From contig CBDHFQ010000008.1 of NCBI GenBank assembly GCA_965262565.1, forward strand, positions 310,001 to 374,000: a stretch of 64,000 nt of DNA, given 5' to 3'. Origin of the DNA: CBDHFQ01 sp965262565. Lineage in GTDB: Bacteria > Bacteroidota > Bacteroidia > J057. Below, piece after piece: positions 35,499 through 44,190 of this stretch (positions are counted from its first letter, which is position 1; the number at the start of each line of letters is the position of its first letter). The notes under the pieces were generated by a model. The model ran no database searches, was not told where the DNA came from, and worked only from the letters and a program-made list of their open reading frames with translations. The position numbers and the translations under genes are program-made.

Positions 35499-36770
35499 TC
35501 ATTCAAAGAAAGGCACCCCTTCCTGTGCATATCTTCGCATTCCTTCTTCATTGATCTCAACACCTATACCAGGCTTTTCAGATAAAGGGATAAAACCATC
35601 AACAACCATTTCTCCTTCGAAGTCAACAATCTCCTTAAACATAGGATTGGTATGAAAATAAATCTGCCATTCCAGAATCAGGAAATTGGGAATTGAAGCG
35701 CAAACATGGGCGGAGGCCATTGCGCCAAGATAAGAAGCTACCATATGAGGAGCAAAAGGCACATAATAGAGATTAGCCAGATTGGCGATGCGTTGTCCTT
35801 CTCCTAATCCCCCCACTTTCTGTAAGTCGGGCATAATGATATCCACCGCCCCGATTTCCAGTAATGGCCGGAATCCATAAGCGAGATAGTGATTTTCTCC
35901 CGCACATATAGGGGTAGTAGTGGATTGAGTAATGGCCTTGTAAGCTTCCGCATTTTCAGCTGGAATGGGTTCTTCCAGCCACATCAATCCCAGTGGTTCC
36001 ATCAATTTAGCCACTTGTTGGCCGGTGACTGCATCATAGCGTCCGTGCATGTCCACACAAATATCAATATTAGGTCCTACTGCTTTGCGTGCTGCCTCAA
36101 TCTGATCATACATACGTTGCAATTCACCCGGACTGGCGGTCCAATTATACAAATCATATTTATTGGGATCATCCCGTTGATCCAGATCAAATTTTATCGC
36201 AGTAAACCCCATTTCTTTGGCTTGAGTAGCACTTTCTGCGAATTTTTCTGGTCCTGGAAGCTTATTTTGGTATAAAGCGGTATCACAATACACCCTGATT
36301 TTGTCCCTAAATTTTCCTCCTAATAACTGGTATACTGGTACATCTAAGGCCTTGCCTGCCAAATCCCACAAAGAGGCTTCTACAGCAGATAATACCGCCA
36401 CATACATACCAGATTGGGCACCTTCGAAAAAACCTCTACGTCGTATATCTTCAAACAAACGGTGTACATTCAGCGGATTTTTTCCTTTTAACCTTTCACC
36501 AAACATTTTTACCAAATGATAAGTGCCGGGTGTAGCATCCACCCCTTCTCCGCAACCCCAGATGCCCTGGTCTGTATGAATTTTGACAAAAAGACTATGA
36601 CCATTGCGGATATAGCCACATTTTATATCTGTAATCTTCAAGTTTGAAGGACGAGAGTATATAGGCGCTTTTTCAATGGATGTTCCGAGGACATTGAATC
36701 CTGAAAAAGCAAAAGCACCTGCTAATGCGGATTTTTTGAAAAAGGATCTGCGAGAGAAGTTCGTATTCAT
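35499..36770 (-). CDS. Exported mandelate racemase/dehydratase-type enolase
   Basis: 423 residues. Tat-type signal MNTNFSRRSFFKKSALAGAF (twin Arg at 6-7). The enolase-superfamily barrel shows KFDLDQ near 195 (acid/base Lys), DMHGR with the first metal Asp, WLEEPIP with Glu, AGENHY with the third metal ligand, and APHMVAS with a catalytic-type His, as in galactonate dehydratases. It would abstract a proton alpha to a carboxylate, likely dehydrating a sugar acid. Export by Tat is unusual for this cytosolic family. It is followed on the same strand by AraC and preceded by RraA. Confidence 0.82.
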   Translation of the reverse strand: MNTNFSRRSFFKKSALAGAFAFSGFNVLGTSIEKAPIYSRPSNLKITDIKCGYIRNGHSLFVKIHTDQGIWGCGEGVDATPGTYHLVKMFGERLKGKNPLNVHRLFEDIRRRGFFEGAQSGMYVAVLSAVEASLWDLAGKALDVPVYQLLGGKFRDKIRVYCDTALYQNKLPGPEKFAESATQAKEMGFTAIKFDLDQRDDPNKYDLYNWTASPGELQRMYDQIEAARKAVGPNIDICVDMHGRYDAVTGQQVAKLMEPLGLMWLEEPIPAENAEAYKAITQSTTTPICAGENHYLAYGFRPLLEIGAVDIIMPDLQKVGGLGEGQRIANLANLYYVPFAPHMVASYLGAMASAHVCASIPNFLILEWQIYFHTNPMFKEIVDFEGEMVVDGFIPLSEKPGIGVEINEEGMRRYAQEGVPFFE

Positions 36771-36845
36771 GAGTTTCCCAGGGTTTATGATGTTGGAGGA
36801 GGTGTAAAATCAAATAGGAAATGTAGCTCGTTTCTAATTAACATA

Positions 36846-37811
36846 TTACCATGTCCGTTGGCTCAAATACTCTTGTATTTGTTCTTTAGGGACAGGTAAC
36901 TCATCTATGTGAGTATTCAGCCATTTGGAAAAATCTCGTTCAATATCATCGGTCCAACGGTTGTCAATTTGACCAGCTGTATATACTTTTTCACGCAAGC
37001 GCTCATGGCCGAACATATCGCGTAAGCGGACAATCTCTGAAGTAGTCACCACTTTCTCCACTAAATGAGGGGGAATAAAACTCACTCCACCTTCTTTCCC
37101 TAGTACCACATCACCCGGCATCACCATCACTTCTCCGATACGCGTGGGGATATTAATTCCCACGAGAGTAGTATTCAATTGCCCATCTGGATTGTTTAAA
37201 TGGTGAGAAGGATGATAGCTTCTAATAAAAGCAGTAAATCCTTGTATATCTTTTAGGCCTTCAATGTCCCGAATCGCACCATTATAGACAATCCCATTGC
37301 CGGAGTTGGCGTAAATAGCATTGCCGAGATTATCTCCTATGGTAGGACCATCTTTGTGTAGTCCAAATTGATCGCCTACATATACATCCCCGGGCTGAAG
37401 TTGATCTACCGGCCAAGAGTTTTGAGATTTCACCCGCTCGTTTGCATGGCCTACACTATCTACAACTCGATGAACATCCGGGCGACCGGGCATAAATACT
37501 GCAGTGAGTGCCCGTCCTATAAGTATCCCTTCGGAATTTATGGTAATCCAACCTTCCGCATATTGGTATTTGTAATTAGCATTGCGCATAACGGCCCATG
37601 CTTCTTCATGGGTTACTAGTTTCATCCTTTCCAATAACTGATCCGGAACCTTAGGCCTTCCATCTGGGAATCTTTCTCCTTTCCATTCGGGCGTTAAGGT
37701 AATTAGTTCCTCTGGGGTAGGGGTCAGTCCTTGGGCAGAAAGGGTGGAGATAACTAGAAAAAGCAAACCCATAAATGAAAGACTCCTGATACTGATGCGA
37801 TAGTAGTCCAT
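36846..37811 (-). CDS. Exported RraA-like aldolase/lyase
   Basis: 321 residues with signal peptide (about 1-27, ending LSAQG). The RraA/HMG-aldolase fold: GDVYVGDQFG, GDNLGNAIYANSGNGIVYNGAIRD near 180-204, where the GxxRD segment is the metal-linked active site of the family. Such proteins cleave 4-carboxy-4-hydroxy-2-oxo acids. Paired with the exported dehydratase, a periplasmic sugar-acid route is a fair guess. Sure at the family level only. Confidence 0.78.
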   Translation of the reverse strand: MDYYRISIRSLSFMGLLFLVISTLSAQGLTPTPEELITLTPEWKGERFPDGRPKVPDQLLERMKLVTHEEAWAVMRNANYKYQYAEGWITINSEGILIGRALTAVFMPGRPDVHRVVDSVGHANERVKSQNSWPVDQLQPGDVYVGDQFGLHKDGPTIGDNLGNAIYANSGNGIVYNGAIRDIEGLKDIQGFTAFIRSYHPSHHLNNPDGQLNTTLVGINIPTRIGEVMVMPGDVVLGKEGGVSFIPPHLVEKVVTTSEIVRLRDMFGHERLREKVYTAGQIDNRWTDDIERDFSKWLNTHIDELPVPKEQIQEYLSQRTW

Positions 37812-37950
37812 GAGAAAATATCAGTTTAATAGGCAGTTGGCCAATGGGATTAAGCGAATTAGTAATTGTATATAAGAAGATAGCGATTTTTCTTCAGTGT
37901 TTTATGATTATTTTTAACAGGGAGAAAATGAACGTTATGAACTACTACAA

Positions 37951-38550
37951 ATGATTGTTGATATGTATCACGAATTATTAAAAGCTTATTTTCTCAAACT
38001 CACGGAATTGACCTCAGAGGAATTAGATACTATTGGACAATATTATCAGGAGAAAAAAGTGAAAAAAGGAGAGTTTATCTTAAGAAGAGGGGAAGTTTGT
38101 CGATTTGAAGGGTATGTAGTCGAAGGGTGCTTTAAGATTTGTGCTAGGAATGTTGATGGTGTGGAAAAAGTACTTTACTTTGCTGTACCTGATTGGTGGG
38201 TGATGGAAATCGATAGCTTTGCTAATCAGACAGCTTCATATCTCGACATTCAAGCCATAGAACATAGCACCCTGTTAGTCATATCCAGAAATAATAAAGA
38301 ACAACTATATGAGGAGGTACCAAAGGCAGAACGCTTATTTCGTATGATGTCCCAAAAAGCCGTGGCAGCATGGCAAAGGAGACTGGTACGCAATCATATG
38401 ATGAATGCCGAAGAACGCTTTCATCATTTTGTCACAACCTATCCTGAGATTGCCAATCAAGTGACCAATAAGTTAATCGCCAGTTATTTAGGAATCACGC
38501 AGGAATTTGTGAGCGTAATAAGGAGGAGAAGGTCAATAAAGAACACCTAG
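37951..38550 (+). CDS. Crp/Fnr-family transcriptional regulator
   Basis: 199 residues with a cyclic-nucleotide-binding-like N-terminal domain (KKGEFILRRGEVCRFEGYVVEGCFKI) and a C-terminal helix-turn-helix (NKLIASYLGITQEFVSVIRRRRS). No clear cAMP-phosphate-binding Arg is seen, so the effector is not set. It is divergent from the RraA gene and lies upstream of three secreted-protein genes with operator-like repeats between them. Confidence 0.82.
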   Translation: MIVDMYHELLKAYFLKLTELTSEELDTIGQYYQEKKVKKGEFILRRGEVCRFEGYVVEGCFKICARNVDGVEKVLYFAVPDWWVMEIDSFANQTASYLDIQAIEHSTLLVISRNNKEQLYEEVPKAERLFRMMSQKAVAAWQRRLVRNHMMNAEERFHHFVTTYPEIANQVTNKLIASYLGITQEFVSVIRRRRSIKNT

Positions 38551-38582
38551 CCTTCATTATTTAAACTAGTTTAAGAAAATTG

Positions 38583-38617
38583 ATCACTAGTAGCTATAAT
38601 TTTGTGTATCACTAGTA
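38583..38617. promoter_or_regulatory. Promoter flanked by direct repeats
   Basis: TAATTTTG at 38597-38604 matches the -7 consensus. The 10-mer ATCACTAGTA occurs at 38583-38592 and again at 38608-38617, on either side of it. A palindrome TTAAACTAGTTTAA lies just before, at 38561-38574. These could be sites for the adjacent Crp/Fnr protein. Confidence 0.45.
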
Positions 38618-38643
38618 ATAACATTTTAACACAACAAAAAGTC

Positions 38644-39138
38644 ATGACCTATTGGTACCCTCTTTTATGCATCTTCTTCTCTCTGGCCTGTGCTTCTCAT
38701 TCCATGGCTCAGAATAAATATCTATCTCAATTGCCAGGGGATATTACCACGGATCAAACTATCACCATGTTGGAAAAAGCCCAGGAACTGGCCACATCTC
38801 AGGAAATATTGGTAAATATTGCCATTGTAGATGCAGGAGCCAACCTAAAGGCATTTCTACGCATGGATGGATCATACCTTGGCAGCATAGATGTGGCTAT
38901 AAAAAAAGCCAAAACAGCCAGATATTTTAATTGCCCTACTGGAGAATTAGGAAAAATTGCTCAACCGGGCGGAGATATTTATCATATCGAATACTCCAAC
39001 GATGGGCTCATTACCTTTCCCGGAGGAATACCTATTAAAAATAAAGAGGGGTTCATTATTGGGGCCATTGGCATCAGTGGGGGCACCATAGAACAAGATC
39101 ACCACATAGCAAGCAAGGCAGTCGAGTCAATTCTATAA
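38644..39138 (+). CDS. Exported GlcG/HbpS-type haem-binding protein
   Basis: 164 residues from ATG 38644 (MTYWYPLL), which gives a proper signal ending SMAQN; an upstream ATG at 38602 lies in the promoter. The GlcG/HbpS fold is marked by IAIVDAGANLKAFLRMDGSYLGS and IKKAKTARYF, with FPGGIPI and IGAIGISGGTIEQD. Members bind haem or small ligands. First of three genes for secreted proteins in one direction. Confidence 0.78.
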   Translation: MTYWYPLLCIFFSLACASHSMAQNKYLSQLPGDITTDQTITMLEKAQELATSQEILVNIAIVDAGANLKAFLRMDGSYLGSIDVAIKKAKTARYFNCPTGELGKIAQPGGDIYHIEYSNDGLITFPGGIPIKNKEGFIIGAIGISGGTIEQDHHIASKAVESIL

Positions 39139-39152
39139 ATATCAATTACAGC

Positions 39153-40349
39153 ATGAGACGTTTCTTTTACCTACTACTAGCTATTTCATGTTTACAAGAA
39201 ATAAAGCTGCAAGGACAACCTACATTTAAGCTCATACCGATAGACCAAGTAGAGACTTCCAAAAATACGGTGACTTGTACGATACACACTTCAGGCACCC
39301 AACACTATTTATATGCTGCGGGAGATAGTAACAATATTGACGTGTTTAAAGTCCAGGCTGATGGAAACATGGAATTTTCGACCAGTTACGTCGTATCGGG
39401 AGGAGATAACACTATCAGGGGACTCATTACAGATCAAATCGATGGTAATGATTTTCTTTTTGCGGGTCTGAAGGGAGGAAACGCTGTAGAAGTATTTAAT
39501 ATCAATCCAGACGGCACGCTCAATTCAGTTTTTGTATTGCCTGATACAGACACTACTTACCTTGGTATTGTCATCACCTTGCAAGTAGTCCATATGGATG
39601 ATGCTTCTTATCTGTTTGTAGGAGGATTAGAAAAAACACCCGGCCTAAGTTCGTTCAAAATGATGTCGGATGGCAAGTTGGAACATATACAATCTATAGC
39701 TGATACAGAAGGAATATTTACTGATGGGATTATCGGAATGTCCACACATCGAATTAATGGAAAGACTTTTTTGTTTACGGGAGGTTTTCAGGACAATGGG
39801 CTAAGCAGCTTCAGGGTTTATGAGGATGGTCATTTCGAAAATATGAGCAATATTGGAGATGATGATAACTTATATCTCAATGGGACTTATCCCGTCATAT
39901 CGGCTACGAAGTCAGGATGGAATTATGTTGTCGTGGGTCATAGGCACCATATATATTACAAACCTACTCCATGGGTTAAGGATCGGGAAACGTACAATTA
40001 TCATGGAGATGCGGTTAGCGTGTTTAGGGTGGATGAAGAAGGAAAACTAATGCCTCGTTCTATTTTCCAGGGCAATAGCGAGACATTGATCAAAGGACAA
40101 ACTCGTCTGCATAAATTACCGCTCACTGAAAAATACGATGTGATTGCTGTGGCTACCAGGGATGATAAGAGTATACAATTATGTCTCCTGAATGAAAATG
40201 GGAGATTAATAGATGCAGGAAAAATACACACTGATTTCCCGGTTTATTATGGTCTCTGCGGTGAAAAAATGGATGGTCAGCTGTTTTTGTTTGCAGGTTC
40301 TGTCGGTGGTAAGGAATTGGTTTCTTATCGCCTTGACCCAATGAATTAA
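39153..40349 (+). CDS. Secreted beta-propeller-like protein
   Basis: 398 residues, signal peptide ending near LQGQP (about residue 22), then seven or so repeats with hydrophobic strands and the phrase LFxGG or similar (FLFAGLKGGNAVEVF, YLFVGGLEK, FLFTGGFQDNG, LFLFAGSVGG), as in seven-bladed lactonase-type propellers. No catalytic residue set seen. It lies 14 bases after the haem-binding-type gene. Confidence 0.6.
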   Translation: MRRFFYLLLAISCLQEIKLQGQPTFKLIPIDQVETSKNTVTCTIHTSGTQHYLYAAGDSNNIDVFKVQADGNMEFSTSYVVSGGDNTIRGLITDQIDGNDFLFAGLKGGNAVEVFNINPDGTLNSVFVLPDTDTTYLGIVITLQVVHMDDASYLFVGGLEKTPGLSSFKMMSDGKLEHIQSIADTEGIFTDGIIGMSTHRINGKTFLFTGGFQDNGLSSFRVYEDGHFENMSNIGDDDNLYLNGTYPVISATKSGWNYVVVGHRHHIYYKPTPWVKDRETYNYHGDAVSVFRVDEEGKLMPRSIFQGNSETLIKGQTRLHKLPLTEKYDVIAVATRDDKSIQLCLLNENGRLIDAGKIHTDFPVYYGLCGEKMDGQLFLFAGSVGGKELVSYRLDPMN

Positions 40350-40398
40350 TATTTACTGAATTTGATATATTATTCTCCGTTTTTTAAAAACTTATATC

Positions 40399-40782
40399 AT
40401 GCATATACGAGTATCCCTGTACCTTACGTTTCTTTTGAGCATTTCTTGTTGTTTAAGTGCTCAGACCGGCAAACAAAAAGTACTCAGACATGTGGTTTGT
40501 TTCCAATTCAACAATGACGTATCAGAGAAAAGTAAAGCCGAGGCCGTACAGATCTTTTTGGACTTGAAAGACGAAATTCCTGAAATTAAAAAAATCGAAG
40601 GAGGAGAAAACATTAGTGAAGGAGGATTAAGCAAAGATTTCACCCACTGTTTTATCCTGACATTCGAAAGTGAAGCAGCAAGAAATATCTATCTGCCCCA
40701 TCCTGCGCATCAGCGTATTGTTGAGAAAAACAAACCTCTGCTAAGTGATTTATTTGTATTTGATATTTGGGGAGAGGAATGA
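40399..40782 (+). CDS. Secreted Dabb-family protein
   Basis: 127 residues: a signal peptide (about 1-21) and a stress-responsive alpha/beta-barrel (Dabb) domain with LRHVVCFQFNNDVSEKS and later HPAHQRIVEKNKPLLSDLFVFDI. Cytosolic Dabb proteins are dimeric cyclase-like folds; an exported one is less common. It ends 11 bases from the convergent permease gene. Confidence 0.8.
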   Translation: MHIRVSLYLTFLLSISCCLSAQTGKQKVLRHVVCFQFNNDVSEKSKAEAVQIFLDLKDEIPEIKKIEGGENISEGGLSKDFTHCFILTFESEAARNIYLPHPAHQRIVEKNKPLLSDLFVFDIWGEE

Positions 40783-40793
40783 AGTAGGCAACT

Positions 40794-43445
40794 CTATTCA
40801 TTACTTAAGCATTCTATCGGATTGAGCATGGCAGTTTTAATGGTTTGGAAACTTATCGTAAACCAGGCGATGATGAGTGAAAGAAGGCCAGCACTAACAA
40901 AATATCCCCAATGCAATTCAATTTTATAGGCAAAGTTGGCTAACCAGTTTTGGGTTAGGAAGTAGCTTACAGGCAAGCCAATAAGGATGGCAATGGTTAC
41001 CATGATAGTGATATCTAATGAAAGTATTCGAACTAATTGAGCCGAACTGGCACCTAACACTTTTCGAATGCCCATTTCTTTTTGTCTTATTTCAGCAGTA
41101 AATATTGATAAGCCAAAAAGACCTAGGCAAGAAATAAGAATAGCTAATGCCGTAAAATATCTGGAGAGTATGCCTAATCTCTCTTCAGTGAAATAAGCGG
41201 AACGGTATGATTCATCTAAGAAGGATACTTCTAATGGAATTCCATCATTAAATTGAGCGGCGTATTTTTCAATTTGCTCAATAGTTTCCATTTGTTTGTC
41301 AGCTGCTATTTTTACAAGTCCATATTTAAGGGGCCGATTGGGAATAGAAATAAATCTAATCAAAGTGGGTTTTACTTTTTCATGTAAAGATGAATAGTGA
41401 AAATCTTTTGTAACTCCTATAATTTGCATTCGTAACTCGCCATCCTTGATGATTTCTCCAATAGGATGTTCTAACCCCATGGCTTTGACGGCAGATTCAT
41501 TCACTACAATCTTTAAATTGCCTTGGCCACCATTCCTGAATATCGCCCCATCCTGATAAACAAATGATCGACCTTCTTTCATCTCAACCCCCAATACTTC
41601 TAAGAATTCAAGGCCTACTTCTAAATTATCAAAACTTACATTGATGTTTTGCCCCTTTCCATTCCAGGATAGACCATCGAAACTACCTGACTTTCCAGGC
41701 AGCATAAAATTCATGCTACTCGCCTTCATTACTCTTGGCAATTCTTGAATTTTTTGTAAAAAGTTATCCATGTTTTCGTTTAGTCTTCCTTCTCTTTGAA
41801 ACATGATTATGTTGTTTCGATTAAGGCCTAGATTTTTTGTATACATCAATTTCATTTGCTCATATGTGATAAAAACTGATACTATAAGAATGGTGGAGAA
41901 TAGAAATTGAATTATTACAAGACCCTTGCGAGTAAAAGCTTCAGCCATATTGGTGTTAATTCTTCCCCTGAGAATTAACGCTGGTTTAAATTTAGATAGA
42001 TACAAAGCAGGATAAATTCCCGCAAATATCCCTGTAAGTATGGTTAAGCCTAAAACAAAAATAAGCTGATTCGAGGAAAAAAATGCGAATCTAAGATCTT
42101 TACCCGTAATGAGGTTAAATTTTGGAACTAAAACATAAACTAATATAAGGCCAATGATCAATGAGAGCATACTGACCAGTATTGATTCACTAAGAAACTG
42201 GATGATTAATGATTTACGATTAGCCCCCAACACTTTTTTAACCCCTATTTCCTTTACTCTTCGTGAAGCTCTTGCTGTTGAAAGATTCATAAAATTGAAG
42301 CAGGCAACGATCAGGATAAGTAAAGCGATTAACGAAAACAATTGTACATATTGAATTCTTCCTCCAACAGCTTGACCATTTTCGTATTTATTATATAAAT
42401 ACCTACTACTATATTTTTGGAGAAATAAGGTAGTATTTGCGGTATTTGCACTTTTATCAAAAATTAAGTTTTTAATTTGGTGATTGAGTTGGTCAATCTT
42501 TGTACCTTCTTTTATTACTACAAAGATTTCGGTACTATTATTCACCCACAACTCACTACTCTCTCTTAGGTAATATTTATTGTATAAATCGATACTGAAT
42601 ACTAAATCAAAATCTTCTGATGAGTTGGGATGTTTTTTAAAAACGCCAGAAATTTGATAAATACCAGATACGTCCCCAAAAAACGCTTCGCGTTTCCATT
42701 CTATTTTTTTTCTCATGGCATCTTCTACCGAAGGAAATAACTTCAAGGCTAGTTCTTCAGAGATGACTACCTTACTCTTATCGGTCAATACATTACTAAC
42801 GTTACCTTGTATAATTGGAAAAGAAAAAATCTCAAAGAAATTAGCGCTTACATACCTTTCCATGGACCTGAACTGGTTTTCTTCGTACGAAACGGAGCCA
42901 TTTACAGCAAATTGTTTTCCTACGACGGTAATAGCAGTATCTATAGCTGGGATTTCGTCTGCTAGGACTTGTGTTAATACTCCCGGGTTATAAGGAGTGG
43001 TTTGTAATTGAGAAGCATTTTGTGTATTCCTCATTACCTGAAATAGTCTGGCCTCTTCATTAAAAAATTTATCTACTGCCAGTTCATCTTGTACCCAAAG
43101 ATAAATCAATAAAGTGCAGGCTAATCCAGTTGACAAACCAATCAAATTGATCAAAAAACTGCTTTTATAGCGGAGAAAACTACGATAAGTTATCAGTAAA
43201 TTATGGGTTAACATAGAAGGGTAGCTTAATGTGTAGTGATTCACGGAAATAGATCGGATAATTCCAGGTCGGAAAAGTAAGGCAATGTCTCTATATAGAA
43301 GTATATTCGCTTTTTTGTGGCCAAAAGCATTTACTCTTCTGGTATACAATTCCAATAAATCACCTTCAATATCAAGGTGATACGCTGGTTTACAAAACCA
43401 CTTAAGAAATTTCAGGCACCATCTAGGTGGACGTATCTCTTTCAT
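40794..43445 (-). CDS. MacB/FtsX-type permease with permease-prefix domain
   Basis: 883 residues: an N-terminal cytoplasmic prefix (PPRWCLKFLKWFCKPAYHLDIEGDLLELY), then two MacB-type halves each with a first helix, periplasmic region and three helices (first half about 85-480, second about 510-880). The prefix links such permeases to a PadR regulator, encoded just upstream. The ATPase is not next to it. Part of many such Bacteroidota permeases of unknown substrate. Confidence 0.85.
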   Translation of the reverse strand: MKEIRPPRWCLKFLKWFCKPAYHLDIEGDLLELYTRRVNAFGHKKANILLYRDIALLFRPGIIRSISVNHYTLSYPSMLTHNLLITYRSFLRYKSSFLINLIGLSTGLACTLLIYLWVQDELAVDKFFNEEARLFQVMRNTQNASQLQTTPYNPGVLTQVLADEIPAIDTAITVVGKQFAVNGSVSYEENQFRSMERYVSANFFEIFSFPIIQGNVSNVLTDKSKVVISEELALKLFPSVEDAMRKKIEWKREAFFGDVSGIYQISGVFKKHPNSSEDFDLVFSIDLYNKYYLRESSELWVNNSTEIFVVIKEGTKIDQLNHQIKNLIFDKSANTANTTLFLQKYSSRYLYNKYENGQAVGGRIQYVQLFSLIALLILIVACFNFMNLSTARASRRVKEIGVKKVLGANRKSLIIQFLSESILVSMLSLIIGLILVYVLVPKFNLITGKDLRFAFFSSNQLIFVLGLTILTGIFAGIYPALYLSKFKPALILRGRINTNMAEAFTRKGLVIIQFLFSTILIVSVFITYEQMKLMYTKNLGLNRNNIIMFQREGRLNENMDNFLQKIQELPRVMKASSMNFMLPGKSGSFDGLSWNGKGQNINVSFDNLEVGLEFLEVLGVEMKEGRSFVYQDGAIFRNGGQGNLKIVVNESAVKAMGLEHPIGEIIKDGELRMQIIGVTKDFHYSSLHEKVKPTLIRFISIPNRPLKYGLVKIAADKQMETIEQIEKYAAQFNDGIPLEVSFLDESYRSAYFTEERLGILSRYFTALAILISCLGLFGLSIFTAEIRQKEMGIRKVLGASSAQLVRILSLDITIMVTIAILIGLPVSYFLTQNWLANFAYKIELHWGYFVSAGLLSLIIAWFTISFQTIKTAMLNPIECLSNE

Positions 43446-43453
43446 GGATCCGA

Positions 43454-43786
43454 TTATTTAAGATTAAGGATTATTGGAGGTAATGCCCGCCAAAGTACTT
43501 CTCGCGTTTCTCGATTATATTCAAGGGCCCTCTTTCCATAGACTGTCATAGTAAAGTAAAGCTTAGGTCTCCCACCTCTGGAAGCGGTAGATTCACCATG
43601 TTTGGAATCTAAATACCCTTTTTTTTCAAGTCTTCTAAGAGTAACCTGAAGTGCTCCAATACTTACGTCTCTATTAAGTCTTTGCTCAATTTCATCTTTA
43701 ATGTTTACTCCATAGGCATTGCCATGCAAAATACCTACTGTCAACAATACAATTTCTTCAAATTCTCCTAACTGATATTTCTTCAT
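43454..43786 (-). CDS. PadR-family transcriptional repressor
   Basis: 110 residues with the PadR winged helix: LGEFEEIVLLTVGIL, GVNIKDEIEQRLNRDVSIGALQVTLRRLEKKGYLDSKHGES, and a RPKLYFTMTVYGKRAL wing. It lies 8 bases before the permease gene and after a perfect palindrome, so it probably represses the operon; effector unknown. Confidence 0.88.
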   Translation of the reverse strand: MKKYQLGEFEEIVLLTVGILHGNAYGVNIKDEIEQRLNRDVSIGALQVTLRRLEKKGYLDSKHGESTASRGGRPKLYFTMTVYGKRALEYNRETREVLWRALPPIILNLK

Positions 43787-43791
43787 TATAC

Positions 43792-43812
43792 GAATACTAT
43801 AATGTAGTATTC
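43792..43812. promoter_or_regulatory. PadR operator palindrome
   Basis: GAATACTA-N5-TAGTATTC, perfect 8-bp arms, beginning 6 bases before the PadR start. A further half-site TAGTATTC lies at 43850-43857. The ATAC/GTAT pattern suits PadR. Confidence 0.7.
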
Positions 43813-44190
43813 ATTAAATATAGCAATTATTTAGGTTAAAACAACTATGTAGTATTCAAAAATCTATAGTAGCCTGATAATTGTGATATTGGATTTATCT
43901 ATCAATAGCTACGACAAAGCCGGTATTAATTAGTGGGTTTGAAAAAATTAAAGAATGCTAACGAGACATAATCACATTGATTTACACTATGCCTCAAGAA
44001 TTAAAAATGTCTTGAAAAAAATATTGAAGTAATAACAATATTATTGTATTTTCTGATGGACTGAGGAAAATAGCACTGGAACGAGAATTCAAGTGAGAAA
44101 TATGTCATGGAAAATTGCTGTGAAGAGGGGATATAATCCAGTGTAACAACATGTTTGACTAGACTAAGAATTTAAAGGAATACTACCAAT
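43813..44190. other. Gene-free gap
   Basis: Contains the second PadR half-site at 43850-43857 and no gene I can see. The downstream gene has no obvious promoter. Confidence 0.5.

Noticed and set aside
35332..35655. Plus-strand frames between AraC and the dehydratase
   Set aside because: They overlap the dehydratase end in antisense and have no motif.
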